Source: Chimaeribacter coloradensis (lineage in GTDB: Bacteria; Pseudomonadota; Gammaproteobacteria; Enterobacterales; Enterobacteriaceae). Taken from it: a stretch of DNA of 64,000 nt. The notes below the pieces were generated by a model. It searched no databases. It saw nothing but the letters and a program-made list of their open reading frames with translations, and had not been told where the DNA came from. Both the position numbers and the translations under genes were made by a program. The stretch spans positions 55,755-119,754 of the forward strand of contig NZ_PJZH01000014.1 in assembly GCF_002858715.1 (NCBI RefSeq). The letters are read 5' to 3'. Below, piece by piece: positions 52,604 through 63,998 of the stretch (position 1 is the stretch's first letter; every line of letters begins with the position of its first letter).

Positions 52604-52677
52604 CGTTAACAGATCCCTGAATAGCTGCTGCAACAGGGCGTTGCAGCAGCATGACACACGGGGCGTCAGAACAACTT

Positions 52678-53244
52678 TTATTTCACGCGGGAGACGTATT
52701 CGCCGGAGCGGGTGTCAACTTTGATCACTTCGCCACGCTGCACGAACAACGGCACTTTCACCACGGCACCGGTAGACAGGGTCGCCGGCTTGCCGCCAGT
52801 CCCTGCGGTGTCGCCTTTCAGGCCCGGGTCAGTTTCGGTGATTTCCAGCTCAACGAAGTTCGGCGGGGTAACGGCGATCGGCTGGCCGTTCCACAGGGTC
52901 ACGATACATTCAGCCTGGTCCAGCATCCATTTCGCGCTGTCACCCACGGCTTTGGCATCTGCTGCCAGCTGCTCGAAGGTTTCGTTGTTCATGAAGTGCC
53001 AGAACTCACCGTCGTTGTAGAGGTAAGTCAGGTTCATATCGATAACGTCTGCGCCTTCGGCGGAGTCGGTGGATTTGAAGGTTTTCTCAACGCGGGTGCC
53101 GGTCAGCAGGCGACGCATTTTAACACGTGCAAACGCCTGGCCTTTGCCCGGCTTAACGAACTCGCTGGATTCAATTGCGTAAGGTTCGCCTTCGAACATG
53201 ATTTTAAGACCGGAACGGAAATCGTTGCTAGAATAAGTCGCCAT
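52678..53244 (-). CDS. efp: Elongation factor P
   Basis: EF-P, 188 residues, enters the ribosomal E site and rescues stalling at polyproline stretches. The modification site is Lys34 in KPGKGQA, beta-lysylated by EpmA and EpmB, both encoded in this window. Three beta-barrel domains span 1-65, 66-128 and 129-188; the family end is YVSRVK. Start ATG 53242-53244 has GAGGG upstream; an open frame runs about 120 codons further into the divergent epmB and is not coding. Candidate clients nearby are BsmA, TamA and Blc. Confidence 0.99.
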   Translation of the reverse strand: MATYSSNDFRSGLKIMFEGEPYAIESSEFVKPGKGQAFARVKMRRLLTGTRVEKTFKSTDSAEGADVIDMNLTYLYNDGEFWHFMNNETFEQLAADAKAVGDSAKWMLDQAECIVTLWNGQPIAVTPPNFVELEITETDPGLKGDTAGTGGKPATLSTGAVVKVPLFVQRGEVIKVDTRSGEYVSRVK

Positions 53245-53262
53245 GGTGGCCCTCTGAAAAAA

Positions 53263-53270
53263 TGTATACT
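53263..53270. promoter_or_regulatory. Shared bidirectional -10 element of efp and epmB
   Basis: Within the 43-bp gap, GTATAC is self-complementary. It gives TATACT on the plus strand (53265-53270, towards epmB) and TATACA on the minus strand (53263-53268, towards efp). Both messages would then have leaders of only about 10-15 nt. No convincing -35 elements are seen, which lowers confidence. Confidence 0.4.
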
Positions 53271-53287
53271 GGTAGCTTAGCCAAAAA

Positions 53288-54316
53288 ATGGCACATATTA
53301 TAACCCAAAACTTGGCGATGAGAGAAGATTGGTTGCAGCAACTCGCCGATGTTATTACTGACCCGGACGAACTGCTGTCGCTGCTGGCACTCGACACCCA
53401 CCCGGAATTGCAGGCAGGCCGTGATGCCCGCCGCCTCTTCCCTCTGCGCGTCCCACGCGCCTTTGTCGCCCGTATGCAGCCCGGCGATGCCGCCGACCCG
53501 CTGCTGGTACAGGTACTCACAGCCCAACAGGAGTTCCTTGCGGCTCCCGGTTTCACCACCGATCCGCTGGATGAACAGCAGAGCGTGGTGCCTGGCCTGT
53601 TGCACAAATACCGTAACCGCGCCCTGCTGCTGGTAAAAGGCGGCTGCGCGGTTAACTGCCGCTATTGCTTCCGCCGCCATTTCCCGTATCAGGAAAATCA
53701 GGGCAACAAGGCAAACTGGGGCAAGGCGTTGGAGTATATCCGCCTGCACCCGGAATTGGATGAAATTATTTTCTCCGGCGGCGATCCGCTGATGGCCAAA
53801 GATCATGAACTCGACTGGCTGATTGGCGAACTGGAGGCGATTACACATATTAAGCGGCTGCGCATCCACAGCCGGCTGCCGGTGGTCATTCCCGCCCGCA
53901 TCACCCCTGCCCTGTGTCAGCGGCTGGCCGCGTCACGGTTACAGGTTCTGATGGTGACCCACATCAACCACCCGAACGAGATTGATGACGCCCTGCGCCA
54001 CAGCATGACCCAGTTAAAACGTGCCGGTGTGACGCTGCTGAACCAGAGCGTACTGCTGCGTGGCGTGAATGATGATGCCGACGTGCTGGCAGAGTTGAGC
54101 AATGCGCTGTTTGATGCCGGGATACTCCCTTACTACCTGCACGTGCTGGACAAGGTGCAGGGCGCAGCCCACTTCATGGTCGAAGATGAGGAAGCGCGGG
54201 CATTGGTAAAAGCGTTGCTGACCAAGGTGTCCGGCTATATGGTGCCGAAGCTGGCGCGTGAGGTAGGAGGAGAGCCGAGTAAAACGCCGCTCGATCTCTA
54301 TCTGAAACAGGCCTGA
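53288..54316 (+). CDS. epmB: EF-P lysine 2,3-aminomutase EpmB
   Basis: This 342-residue radical S-adenosylmethionine and PLP enzyme converts L-lysine to (R)-beta-lysine for EF-P. The radical-SAM cluster is CAVNCRYC (Cys120, Cys124, Cys127). The PLP lysine is in the C-terminal part near SGYMVPKLA. The start ATG 53288 has no recognisable Shine-Dalgarno (A-rich CCAAAAA precedes it). It is divergent from efp with a gap of 43 bp. A REP-like palindrome follows. Confidence 0.97.
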   Translation: MAHIITQNLAMREDWLQQLADVITDPDELLSLLALDTHPELQAGRDARRLFPLRVPRAFVARMQPGDAADPLLVQVLTAQQEFLAAPGFTTDPLDEQQSVVPGLLHKYRNRALLLVKGGCAVNCRYCFRRHFPYQENQGNKANWGKALEYIRLHPELDEIIFSGGDPLMAKDHELDWLIGELEAITHIKRLRIHSRLPVVIPARITPALCQRLAASRLQVLMVTHINHPNEIDDALRHSMTQLKRAGVTLLNQSVLLRGVNDDADVLAELSNALFDAGILPYYLHVLDKVQGAAHFMVEDEEARALVKALLTKVSGYMVPKLAREVGGEPSKTPLDLYLKQA

Positions 54317-54330
54317 GGTGAACGTTGACA

Positions 54331-54379
54331 GGCGAGGTACGCCTCGCCCGGATAAGCGAGACCTATCCCTGCCGGCAAC
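54331..54379. repeat. REP-like palindromic unit
   Basis: GGCGAGG (54331-54337) pairs perfectly with CCTCGCC (54342-54348). Next to it lies CGGATAAGCGAGACC-TATCC, whose minus-strand reading CGCTTATCCGG recalls enterobacterial REP elements. There is no T tract. It sits between two convergent genes, the usual REP position. A single, degenerate copy. Confidence 0.4.
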
Positions 54380-54388
54380 ACATTGCCG

Positions 54389-54733
54389 TTATGGACACTT
54401 ATAGACCTGCCCCATCATTTTGCTGTCTTTTGGCACAAAGCTGGACCAGAAATCTTCGCTCGGGCTGGTCGCGCCGTAAATGACGTTGCCGCCCATTGCG
54501 GCCGCTTTATTGCGCAGGTCATTTGCAGCGCCGCGCATGGAGCTGCCGTCGCCGCTGGTGCCGGAGAACCAATTGCTCTGCGTGCCGGTCACTTCACCCA
54601 CCAGCTGGCATTCGCTGCCGGGTTGGGCATCAGTAAACTTAACCTGCTGGCCGGTGCTGCTCAGCTGGTGGGTAGAACTGCACCCTGCCAGCAGCAACGC
54701 GGCTGAAAGTCCAAGAAACACGTTAATCCGCAT
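54389..54733 (-). CDS. yjeI: DUF4156 lipoprotein YjeI
   Basis: This 114-residue lipoprotein from ATG 54731-54733 has GGGGAAAAAG upstream. The signal peptide and lipobox LLAGC put the lipidated Cys at about residue 18. The mature domain ends with MRGAANDLRNKAAAMGGNVIYG and VYKCP, as in YjeI. Its function is unknown; it is an envelope protein, probably in the outer membrane. Longer frames from 54745 or 54829 lack signal features and are rejected. It lies between epmB and groL, as in E. coli. Confidence 0.9.
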   Translation of the reverse strand: MRINVFLGLSAALLLAGCSSTHQLSSTGQQVKFTDAQPGSECQLVGEVTGTQSNWFSGTSGDGSSMRGAANDLRNKAAAMGGNVIYGATSPSEDFWSSFVPKDSKMMGQVYKCP

Positions 54734-54940
54734 CTTTTTCCCCATTTGGTTGAGAATCTCGCAAACCTTATCAACATGCGCGACATGCTGGTTAAGCATC
54801 CGTTGCCATAGTGAGATGAAACCTGCCATCCCGCTGATAAGTGACGCGCCGGTAGTTTACCGTTTATACGTTAATTCAGCGAGACAATGATAGATATATA
54901 GCAGCAACAATCAATTAGATGCGAATTATTCTGTACCCAT

Positions 54941-54971
54941 AATAAAAAACCCCGGCCGGAGCCGGGGTTTT
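54941..54971 (-). terminator. groSL terminator
   Basis: An 11-bp stem (AAAACCCCGGC 54946-54956 with GCCGGGGTTTT 54961-54971) and, on the minus strand, TTTTTTATT. It lies 35 bp after the groL stop and may also work for plus-strand read-through. Confidence 0.92.
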
Positions 54972-55006
54972 CTGCCTGCAGACTGTGAGAGACAGTCAGC
55001 GGATGA

Positions 55007-56671
<1,665 letters not shown>

Positions 56672-56695
56672 TCAGTTCAGTGATATACGCGTGAA

Positions 56696-57070
<375 letters not shown>

Positions 57071-57072
57071 CT

Positions 57073-57102
57073 AGATGGGGGCATTAGCCCCCCCTTCAAG
57101 GG
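57073..57102 (-). promoter_or_regulatory. Sigma-32 heat-shock promoter of groSL
   Basis: On the minus strand CCCTTGAAG (-35 side, about 57094-57102) and CCCCCATCT (-10 side, 57073-57081) are separated by 12 bp. They agree with the sigma-32 consensus CTTGAAA/CCCCATNT. It resembles the E. coli groE promoter closely and lies about 85 bp before groS. Confidence 0.92.
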
Positions 57103-57230
57103 ACACCCACAAAAATTTTTTTGTTTTGTCGTGTCACCGCATAACAAACAGCTAACAAAAAAGGTCAGCCCGCACTCTATCCTGCCGGGGCGGGTACGGC
57201 TACCCCAGCGAAACGTTTTTCTGCACGGCG

Positions 57231-57713
57231 TTACTGATCATCTTTGTAAGAAGAAGAATCGCGCTGCTCCAGCCGGGGGGCCGGATCATCTTTGCGCTGA
57301 TACTCCCCCTCAAACGTGGAGCCGCCGCCCTGCCCCGGCTGGAAACCGCCGCGCGCCGTAAACGACAGATGCGGCAGCAGTTTCAGCGTCAGGTGCTTTT
57401 GCACCGGCGGCAACAGCAGCAGCAGGCCGAGGAAGTCCGTAAAGAAACCGGGCAATAGCAGCAGGAAACCCGACAGCACCAGCGAAACGCTTTTCACCAT
57501 CTCGGCCGCCGGGCTTTCGCCCTGCGCTAGCTTCTGCTGCATCTGCATAAAGGTCTTCAGCCCTTGTGCACGCACCAGCGAAATACCGAGGCCGGAGGTA
57601 AAGATCACCAGCAGCAGGGTCAGGAAGACGCCCAGCACATGGGCGACCTGAATAAACAGTGATATTTCAATGTAGGCCAGTAAAAATATCACCAGCAACG
57701 GTAACAAACGCAC
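57231..57713 (-). CDS. fxsA: FxsA membrane protein
   Basis: This 160-residue inner-membrane protein has about four helices (about 2-22, 25-45, 72-90 and 92-105) and a soluble Gly/Asp-rich C-terminus (EGEYQRKDD). Overproduction of FxsA in E. coli alleviates phage T7 exclusion by the F plasmid; the normal role is unknown. The start is GTG (CAC at 57711-57713) with AAGGAGAG upstream. It lies between groS and aspA as in E. coli, 129 bp before the groSL promoter. Confidence 0.93.
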   Translation of the reverse strand: MRLLPLLVIFLLAYIEISLFIQVAHVLGVFLTLLLVIFTSGLGISLVRAQGLKTFMQMQQKLAQGESPAAEMVKSVSLVLSGFLLLLPGFFTDFLGLLLLLPPVQKHLTLKLLPHLSFTARGGFQPGQGGGSTFEGEYQRKDDPAPRLEQRDSSSYKDDQ

Positions 57714-58069
57714 CGTACTCTCCTTTCAGCAAACGCGCCGGCAAGCGGTGCACCAACGCGTAAAAATGGGTGCCCGGCGGATCATTTCACTGGGCTGACC
57801 TTACTGAGATGGAGTTACCATGAGGTGAATTCAACCACAGCGTGTATTTTTATTCCGTGGGGCAATGAAATGTGAAACCCTTCACAGTTATTGAATCATC
57901 CCGGCGTGAGCGCGCCACACGTGATCGCGCCGCGTGCATTTCCTGGAAAGCAGCATATGATCGTGCCCGGCAAGACGCCGGCGGTTTATCCTGTGGTGTG
58001 CCCTTACGCCCGCATCATGTCTACTATTTATTCAGTCATCCATTTACGGCATCAAATAGAGAAGGTTCT
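57714..58069. other. fxsA-aspA divergent regulatory region (356 bp)
   Basis: A perfect CRP-type palindrome lies at 57871-57886. An open frame upstream of and in phase with aspA (from a GTG at 57872) has no similarity to the enzyme and is not coding. I do not see a convincing sigma-70 promoter pair for aspA. Confidence 0.6.
57871..57886 (+). promoter_or_regulatory. CRP-binding site upstream of aspA
   Basis: TGTGA-AACCCT-TCACA is a perfect match to the CRP half-site pair TGTGA-N6-TCACA. Catabolite control of aspA by CRP is established in E. coli. The site is centred about 190 bp before the aspA ATG, so a long leader or a distal promoter is implied. Confidence 0.8.
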
Positions 58070-59506
58070 ATGTCAAACACTATTCGTATCGAAGAAGACC
58101 TGCTCGGCACCCGTGAAGTGCCGGCAGAAGCTTACTACGGGATCCATACCCTGCGTGCGATCGAAAACTTCTACATCAGCAATACCAAAATCAGTGATGT
58201 CCCTGAATTCGTGCGTGGCATGGTGATGGTCAAGAAAGCGGCTGCGCTGGCAAACAAAGAGTTAAAAACGATTCCGCGCAACCTGGCTGACGTGATTATC
58301 CGGGCCTGTGATGAGGTGCTGAATAAAGGCAAATGCATGGATCAGTTCCCGGTGGACGTTTTCCAGGGTGGCGCAGGCACCTCACTGAACATGAATACCA
58401 ATGAAGTGCTGGCCAATATCGGGCTGGAGCTGATGGGCCATCAGAAAGGGGAATACCAGTACCTGAACCCCAACGATCACCTGAATAAGTGCCAGTCCAC
58501 CAATGACGCCTACCCCACCGGGTTCCGTATTGCGGTCTACGCCTCTGTGCTGAAGCTGATCGACGCCATCAACCAGCTGGGTGACGGCTTTGAGCGTAAA
58601 GCCAAAGAGTTTGAAACCATCCTGAAGATGGGCCGCACCCAGTTGCAGGACGCGGTGCCGATGACGCTGGGCCAGGAGTTCCATGCCTTCAATGTGCTGC
58701 TGAAAGAAGAGACCAAAAATCTGCTGCGCACCGCAGAGCTGCTGCTGGAAGTCAACCTCGGGGCGACGGCCATCGGCACCCGCCTCAATACGCCGGAAGG
58801 TTACCAGCAGCTCGCCGTACAGCACCTGGCGGCGGTGAGCAACCTGCCGTGCGTCCCGGCGGAAGATCTGATCGAAGCGACTTCTGACTGCGGCGCTTAT
58901 GTCATGGTTCACAGCTCGCTGAAACGCCTGGCGGTCAAGCTGTCGAAAATCTGTAACGACCTGCGCCTGCTCTCCTCCGGCCCGCGCGCCGGGCTCAATG
59001 AGATCAACCTGCCGGAACTTCAGGCCGGTTCCTCCATTATGCCGGCCAAAGTGAACCCGGTGATCCCGGAAGTGGTGAACCAGGTCTGCTTCAAAGTGAT
59101 CGGCAATGACACCTGCGTCACCATGGCGTCAGAGGCGGGCCAGTTGCAGCTGAACGTGATGGAGCCGGTGATCGGCCAGGCGATGTTTGAGTCCATCCAT
59201 ATCCTGACCAACGCCTGCTACAACCTGCTGGAGAAATGCGTCAACGGCATCACCGCGAACAAAGCGGTCTGTGAGGCGTATGTGTTCAACTCCATCGGCA
59301 TCGTCACCTACCTGAACCCGTTCATCGGCCACCATAACGGCGATATCGTCGGCAAGATTTGCGCCGAGACCGGCAAAAGCGTGCGGGAAGTGGTGCTGGA
59401 GCGCGGCCTGCTGACGGAAGCGGAGCTGGATGACATCTTCTCGGTGCAGAACCTGATGTTCCCGGCGTATAAAGCCAAACGCTATACTGACGAAAATGAA
59501 CAGTAA
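58070..59506 (+). CDS. aspA: Aspartate ammonia-lyase
   Basis: This 478-residue tetrameric enzyme splits aspartate to fumarate and ammonia. The fumarase/aspartase signature [11 protein letters not shown] is at residues 320-330, with the catalytic Ser. Other substrate-binding segments ([33 protein letters not shown]) are intact. ATG 58070 has GAAGG upstream and gives the standard N-terminus [13 protein letters not shown]. It is followed by a terminator and dcuA. With DcuA and FrdABCD it forms an aspartate-to-succinate anaerobic respiration route. Confidence 0.98.
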   Translation: MSNTIRIEEDLLGTREVPAEAYYGIHTLRAIENFYISNTKISDVPEFVRGMVMVKKAAALANKELKTIPRNLADVIIRACDEVLNKGKCMDQFPVDVFQGGAGTSLNMNTNEVLANIGLELMGHQKGEYQYLNPNDHLNKCQSTNDAYPTGFRIAVYASVLKLIDAINQLGDGFERKAKEFETILKMGRTQLQDAVPMTLGQEFHAFNVLLKEETKNLLRTAELLLEVNLGATAIGTRLNTPEGYQQLAVQHLAAVSNLPCVPAEDLIEATSDCGAYVMVHSSLKRLAVKLSKICNDLRLLSSGPRAGLNEINLPELQAGSSIMPAKVNPVIPEVVNQVCFKVIGNDTCVTMASEAGQLQLNVMEPVIGQAMFESIHILTNACYNLLEKCVNGITANKAVCEAYVFNSIGIVTYLNPFIGHHNGDIVGKICAETGKSVREVVLERGLLTEAELDDIFSVQNLMFPAYKAKRYTDENEQ

Positions 59507-59526
59507 CCCTGTTCAGACCTGACACC

Positions 59527-59562
59527 AGGGCACGTTACTCCAGTGGGTAACGTGCCCTTTTC
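59527..59562 (+). terminator. aspA-dcuA intercistronic terminator
   Basis: A perfect 12-bp stem (AGGGCACGTTAC 59527-59538 with its complement at 59547-59558) with an 8-nt loop and T-rich tail. Some read-through into dcuA is expected from the E. coli case. Confidence 0.9.
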
Positions 59563-59619
59563 TTTTGGTAGGTACAAAAAAATAACAATCTGTTTTCATT
59601 TTTTTAAGGAACCCACGCG

Positions 59620-60936
59620 ATGCTGATTCTGGAATTTGTCATTGTGCTGCTGGCCATCTTTCTCGGCGCCCGGCTGGGCGGTATCGGGATTGGTTTCGCC
59701 GGCGGCCTGGGGGTCTTGGTGCTGGCGCTGATTGGCGTCAAACCCGGTACCATCCCGTTCGATGTGATCTCAATTATCATGGCGGTGATCGCCGCCATTG
59801 CCGCCATGCAGGTGGCCGGGGGCATGGACTACCTGGTCCGCCAGACGGAAACGCTGCTGCGGCGTAACCCGCGCCACATCACGCTGCTGGCGCCGGTCGT
59901 CACCTACTTTCTGACCATTTTTGCCGGAACCGGCAATATCTCGCTCTCCGCCCTGCCGGTGATTGCGGAAGTGGCCAAGGAACAGGGCATCCGCCCCAGC
60001 CGCCCGCTCTCTACTGCCGTGGTCGCCGCGCAAATCGCCATTACCGCCTCGCCGATCTCTGCGGCCGTGGTCTACATGGCGATGGTGATGGAGCCGCACG
60101 GCGTCAGCTACCTGACGATGCTGAGCATCCTGATCCCTGCCACGCTGGCCGCGGTGCTGCTGATGTCACTGCTGGTGAGCTGGCTGTTCAACGCCCGGCT
60201 GGAGGATGACGCAGGGTATCAGCAGCGGCTGGCAGAGGGGTTGGTAACGCTGCGCGGCAGTGACCGCCCGGCGATCCCCGCCTCGGCCCCCTACTCAGTG
60301 CTGCTGTTCCTGCTCGGGGTGCTGGCAGTGGTGGTCTACGCCATTTTTAACAGCAACGGTTTCCATCAGGCGGTGCTGGGCAGCCCGGCCGCGCCGGTGA
60401 TGACCACCACCAGCGCTATCCTGATCATTATGCTCAGCGTCGCCACGCTGATTACCCTGCTCTGCCGGATCGACACCGCCGCCATCCTGAACGCCAGTAC
60501 CTTTAAGGCGGGCATGAGCGCCAGTATCTGTATCCTGGGGGTGGCCTGGCTGGGCGATACCTTTGTGCAGGACAACCTGGAATGGATTAAGGGCACGGCC
60601 GGCAGCGCCATTACCAGCCACCCCTGGCTGCTGGCGGTGATTTTCTTCTTCTGTTCGGCGCTGCTGTATTCCCAGGCCGCCACTGCCAAGGCGCTGATGC
60701 CGATGGCCATCGCGCTGGGCGTCACACCGCTGACCGCGCTGGCGGCGTTCCCGGCCGTGTCCGGGCTGTTTATCCTGCCGACTTACCCCACGCTGGTGGC
60801 CGCGGTACAGATGGATGACACCGGCACCACGCGCATCGGCCGCTTTGTGTTCAACCATCCCTTCTTTATTCCCGGGACGCTCGGCGTCACCTTTGCGGTG
60901 CTGTTCAGCTTTGCGCTCGGCGCGCTGCTGCTGTAG
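59620..60936 (+). CDS. dcuA: Anaerobic C4-dicarboxylate transporter DcuA
   Basis: This 438-residue inner-membrane antiporter of the Dcu family exchanges fumarate, aspartate, malate and succinate. About ten to twelve hydrophobic helices are visible. Conserved segments include ARLGGIGIGFAGGLGVL, FAGTGNIS and ATAKALMPMAIALGV. ATG 59620 has AAGGAA upstream. It lies 113 bp after aspA, with a terminator between. It imports aspartate and exports the succinate made through frdABCD. Confidence 0.96.
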   Translation: MLILEFVIVLLAIFLGARLGGIGIGFAGGLGVLVLALIGVKPGTIPFDVISIIMAVIAAIAAMQVAGGMDYLVRQTETLLRRNPRHITLLAPVVTYFLTIFAGTGNISLSALPVIAEVAKEQGIRPSRPLSTAVVAAQIAITASPISAAVVYMAMVMEPHGVSYLTMLSILIPATLAAVLLMSLLVSWLFNARLEDDAGYQQRLAEGLVTLRGSDRPAIPASAPYSVLLFLLGVLAVVVYAIFNSNGFHQAVLGSPAAPVMTTTSAILIIMLSVATLITLLCRIDTAAILNASTFKAGMSASICILGVAWLGDTFVQDNLEWIKGTAGSAITSHPWLLAVIFFFCSALLYSQAATAKALMPMAIALGVTPLTALAAFPAVSGLFILPTYPTLVAAVQMDDTGTTRIGRFVFNHPFFIPGTLGVTFAVLFSFALGALLL

Positions 60937-61008
60937 CCCACCAGAGGGCGGCCATGCGGCTGCCCCTTCACGAAAGTGTATACGGGGGTAAAATCCCCCG
61001 CTTCCGCC

Positions 61009-61037
61009 TTCAAGCCACCGGCGCTTCGCGTTATAGT
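61009..61037 (+). promoter_or_regulatory. Candidate promoter of cutA-dsbD
   Basis: TTCAAG (61009-61014), a 17-bp spacer and TATAGT (61032-61037) lie 56 bp before cutA. Confidence 0.5.
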
Positions 61038-61093
61038 CTCTGGCTCGCGCTGACAGGTCAGCGCGCCTTCCCCCACTGTGTTGCGAGGTCGAG

Positions 61094-61477
61094 ATGTCTG
61101 ACATAACCACGTCTGAAGTGACCCTGACAGAAAATTTCCCCCTGAATATCGACCTGCCCGGCAGCCAGGCCGTGGTGGTGCTCTGCACTGCGCCGGATGA
61201 AGACAGCGCGCAGGAGCTGGCGGCAGTGGCGCTGGACGAAAAACTGGCCGCCTGCGTGACCCTGCTGCCGGGTGCGAGTTCGATGTACTACTGGGAGGGC
61301 AAACTGGAACAGGCGTATGAAGTCCAGATGCTGTTTAAAAGTGACACCCACCACCAGCAGGCCCTGCTTGCCTGCCTCCGGCAACACCACCCTTACCAGA
61401 CACCGGAACTGCTGGTGTTGCCTGTCCGCGACGGAGACAAAGATTACCTCTCATGGATTACCGCCTCATTAAAATAG
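61094..61477 (+). CDS. cutA: Divalent-cation tolerance protein CutA
   Basis: This 127-residue trimeric ferredoxin-like protein is widespread, and cutA mutants of E. coli are copper-sensitive. The conserved core [29 protein letters not shown] and YYWEGKLEQ and the C-terminal [13 protein letters not shown] are intact. The N-terminus is about 15 residues longer than in E. coli. ATG 61094 has GAGG upstream. The last 25 bp overlap dsbD in another frame. Confidence 0.94.
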   Translation: MSDITTSEVTLTENFPLNIDLPGSQAVVVLCTAPDEDSAQELAAVALDEKLAACVTLLPGASSMYYWEGKLEQAYEVQMLFKSDTHHQQALLACLRQHHPYQTPELLVLPVRDGDKDYLSWITASLK

Positions 61478-63165
61478 TGTTCTGGCTATGCAGCGCCCTG
61501 CTGCTGCCGTTGGCTGCGCATGCCTCACTTTTTCCGCAGCCTGCCGCCAATGCGTTTGTGCCGCCCGATCAGGCGTTTGCGTTTGATTTCACACAGCAAG
61601 GTAATCAACTGACGCTGAACTGGCAGATCAAGCCCGGCTACTACCTTTACCGCCAGCAGATTCAGTGGACAGCCACCGACGCGGCGGTGGGCGACGTCAC
61701 GCTGCCGGAAGGGTTGTCGCATAAAGATGAGTTTTTCGGCATCGCGGAGATCTATAAAAACCAGCTGGCGTTTACGCTGCCTATTACCCAGGCCGCACCG
61801 CACGGCCAGCTGAAAGTCACCTATCAGGGCTGCGCGGAAGCCGGGTTCTGTTACCCGCCGGAGACGCGGACGGTGCCGCTGAGCGCCGTCACGCCCGGCG
61901 CACCGGTCGCGCCTGCGCCGCAGGCGGTACAGGCAGATCCCCTGGCCACGCCGCTGCCCTTCTCGCCGCTGTGGGCGTTGCTGATCGGCATCGGCATCGC
62001 GTTCACGCCTTGTGTGCTGCCGATGTACCCGCTGATTTCCGGCATTATCCTGGGGCGTGAGCGGCGGCACAGCAGCCGCCGCGTGGCGGTGCTGGCGCTG
62101 GTCTATGTGCAGGGCATGGCGCTGACCTATACCCTGCTCGGGCTGGTGGTGGCCGCGGCCGGGCTGCCGTTCCAGGCGGCGTTGCAAAGCCCCGGCGTGC
62201 TGATCGCGCTGTCGGGGCTGTTCATCCTGCTGGCGCTCTCCATGTTCGGCCTGTTCACATTGCAGCTGCCCTCTGCCCTGCAAACCCGGCTGACGCTGTG
62301 GAGCAATACCCAACAGGGCGGGTCGCTGCCCGGCGTGTTTGTGATGGGCGCGCTGGCCGGGCTTATCTGTTCGCCCTGCACCACCGCGCCGCTGAGCGCC
62401 ATTCTGCTCTACATCGCGCAGAGCGGTAACCTGCTGGCCGGGGGCGGCACGCTTTACCTCTATGCGCTGGGCATGGGCATTCCGCTGGTGGCGGTGACGC
62501 TGTTCGGCAACCGGCTGCTGCCCAAAAGCGGACCGTGGATGAACCATGTAAAAGAGGCGTTCGGCTTTGTGATCCTCGCCTTGCCGGTATTCCTGCTGAC
62601 GCGGGTCATCGGCGATCTCTGGGGCGAACGTTTGTGGAGCCTGCTGGGCATCGCCTTCTTTGGCTGGGCTTTTGTGCTGAGCCTGAAGAGTACGCGCACC
62701 GGCATCCGCCCGTTGCAGCTGCTGTTCCTGGCGGCGGCGCTGGTCGTCGCCCGCCCGTTGCAGGAGTGGGCCTTCCCCGCCCCCACCGCGGCAGCACAAC
62801 CGGCGAAACTGGCATTCCAGCCGATCGCCAACCAGGAGGCACTGGCGCAGGCGCTGCATCAGGCGCAAGGCAAACGGGTTATGCTCGATCTCTACGCCGA
62901 CTGGTGTGTCGCCTGCAAAGAGTTTGAGAAGTACACCTTCAGCCAGCCTGATGTTCAGGCGGCGCTGGCGGATACCGTGCTGTTACAGGCGGATGTGACC
63001 GGCAACACCCCAGCGCAGCAAGCCCTGCTGGCCCAGCTGCGGGTGCTGGGGCTGCCGACCATTCTGTTCTTCGGCCCGCTGGGCGAAGAGATACCGGATT
63101 CCCGCGTCACCGGGTTTATGGACGCTGCGGCCTTCCGGGCGCATTTGCAGAAACTACGCCAGTAA
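61453..63165 (+). CDS. dsbD: Thiol:disulfide interchange protein DsbD
   Basis: This 570-residue inner-membrane electron conduit passes reducing power from cytoplasmic thioredoxin to periplasmic DsbC, DsbG and CcmG. The signal peptide (1-24) is followed by the alpha domain with the Cys127/Cys133 pair (CAEAGFC). Eight membrane helices carry Cys187 (TPCVLPMYP) and Cys306 (ICSPCTTAP), and the C-terminal thioredoxin-like domain has CVAC (Cys485/Cys488). The start codon lies inside cutA, so the two genes are coupled. It precedes yjdC. Confidence 0.96.
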   Translation: MDYRLIKIVFWLCSALLLPLAAHASLFPQPAANAFVPPDQAFAFDFTQQGNQLTLNWQIKPGYYLYRQQIQWTATDAAVGDVTLPEGLSHKDEFFGIAEIYKNQLAFTLPITQAAPHGQLKVTYQGCAEAGFCYPPETRTVPLSAVTPGAPVAPAPQAVQADPLATPLPFSPLWALLIGIGIAFTPCVLPMYPLISGIILGRERRHSSRRVAVLALVYVQGMALTYTLLGLVVAAAGLPFQAALQSPGVLIALSGLFILLALSMFGLFTLQLPSALQTRLTLWSNTQQGGSLPGVFVMGALAGLICSPCTTAPLSAILLYIAQSGNLLAGGGTLYLYALGMGIPLVAVTLFGNRLLPKSGPWMNHVKEAFGFVILALPVFLLTRVIGDLWGERLWSLLGIAFFGWAFVLSLKSTRTGIRPLQLLFLAAALVVARPLQEWAFPAPTAAAQPAKLAFQPIANQEALAQALHQAQGKRVMLDLYADWCVACKEFEKYTFSQPDVQAALADTVLLQADVTGNTPAQQALLAQLRVLGLPTILFFGPLGEEIPDSRVTGFMDAAAFRAHLQKLRQ

Positions 63166-63205
63166 ACGACACTACTGTCTGGATCGGAAATGGGAGAACG
63201 CCAAC

Positions 63206-63781
63206 GTGCAACGTGAACATGTGCTGAACCACGCTTTAACCCTCTTGGAACAGCGCGGGCTGGCCACCACCACGGTAGAGATGGTGGCAACGGAAACGGG
63301 ACGTACGGAGAGCGACTTAAACCGCTTCTGGCCGGATCGGGAGGCGCTGCTCTATGATTGCCTGCGCCATCATGGCCAACAGATTGATACCTGGCGGCGG
63401 CAACTGCTGCTGGATGATTCCCTGACACCTTCGCAGAAACTGCTGGCCCGCTATAAGGTGCTGCATGAGCAGGTTAACCAGCAGCGCTACCCGGGCTGCC
63501 TGTTTATCGCCGCGTGCAGCTTTTTCCCGGATAAACAGCACCCTATCCATCAGCTTGCCGAGCAGCAGAAACGCGCCTCTTATGATTACACGCTGTCGCT
63601 GTTGCAGGAGATGGACGCCGACGATCCGCCGATGGTCGCCGAGCAGATGGAGCTGATCCTTGAAGGGTGCCTGAGCAAATTGCTGGTAAAAAGACAGCCC
63701 CACGATGTGGACGTCGCCTTACGGCTCGCAGAGGATGTTTTGCAGGTCGCGCGGTGCCGTAAACATGGCGCGCTGTCCTGA
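63206..63781 (+). CDS. yjdC: TetR-family transcriptional regulator YjdC
   Basis: This 191-residue regulator has an N-terminal TetR helix-turn-helix (about 1-50, [26 protein letters not shown]) and a C-terminal helical ligand domain with [10 protein letters not shown], which may react with thiol or metal. The target is unknown. GTG 63206 is the apparent start, with GGGAGA upstream. It lies 40 bp after dsbD and is probably cotranscribed, as in E. coli. Confidence 0.9.
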   Translation: MQREHVLNHALTLLEQRGLATTTVEMVATETGRTESDLNRFWPDREALLYDCLRHHGQQIDTWRRQLLLDDSLTPSQKLLARYKVLHEQVNQQRYPGCLFIAACSFFPDKQHPIHQLAEQQKRASYDYTLSLLQEMDADDPPMVAEQMELILEGCLSKLLVKRQPHDVDVALRLAEDVLQVARCRKHGALS

Positions 63782-63798
63782 TTGTCTTTGCCTTAAAA

Positions 63799-63830
63799 CG
63801 GCAGTTTTCACCGGTGCCGGCCTGTTTTTT
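63799..63830 (+). terminator. Possible terminator after yjdC
   Basis: CGGCA (63799-63803) can pair with TGCCG (63815-63819), and a T6 run follows at 63825-63830 after a 5-nt gap. The stem is short, so the call is modest. Confidence 0.4.
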
Positions 63831-63883
63831 GCCTGAAAAGAGAGCAGTCAGGCCGGTTTAAGGGAGAATTCTGCATAAAGCCG

Positions 63884-63912
63884 TTGACGGCCTCCAGCCA
63901 ATACGGTTTAAT
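63884..63912 (+). promoter_or_regulatory. Stable-RNA promoter of tRNA-Phe
   Basis: TTGACG (63884-63889), a 17-bp spacer and TTTAAT (63907-63912) are followed by the GC-rich discriminator GCGCCCC, typical of tRNA promoters. Confidence 0.85.
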
Positions 63913-63922
63913 GCGCCCCGTT

Positions 63923-63998
63923 GCCCGGATAGCTCAGTCGGTAGAGCAGGGGATTGAAAATCCCCGTGTCCTTGGTTCGATTCCGAGTCCGGGCACCA
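63923..63998 (+). tRNA. pheU: tRNA-Phe(GAA)
   Basis: The 76-nt cloverleaf begins GCCCGGATAGCTCAGTCGG and ends with encoded CCA. The anticodon loop ATTGAAAAT gives anticodon GAA. It is complete 2 bp before the window ends. The position after yjdC matches pheU; phe tRNA genes are common integration sites for genomic islands. Confidence 0.97.

Noticed and set aside
53245..53607. Upstream extension of the efp frame
   Set aside because: About 120 Ser/Cys-rich codons antisense to epmB. EF-P length and N-terminus fix the start at 53244.
57872..58069. N-terminal extension of aspA from a GTG
   Set aside because: The 66 extra residues have no similarity to aspartase and begin inside the CRP palindrome. 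ATG 58070 has a Shine-Dalgarno and gives the exact family length.
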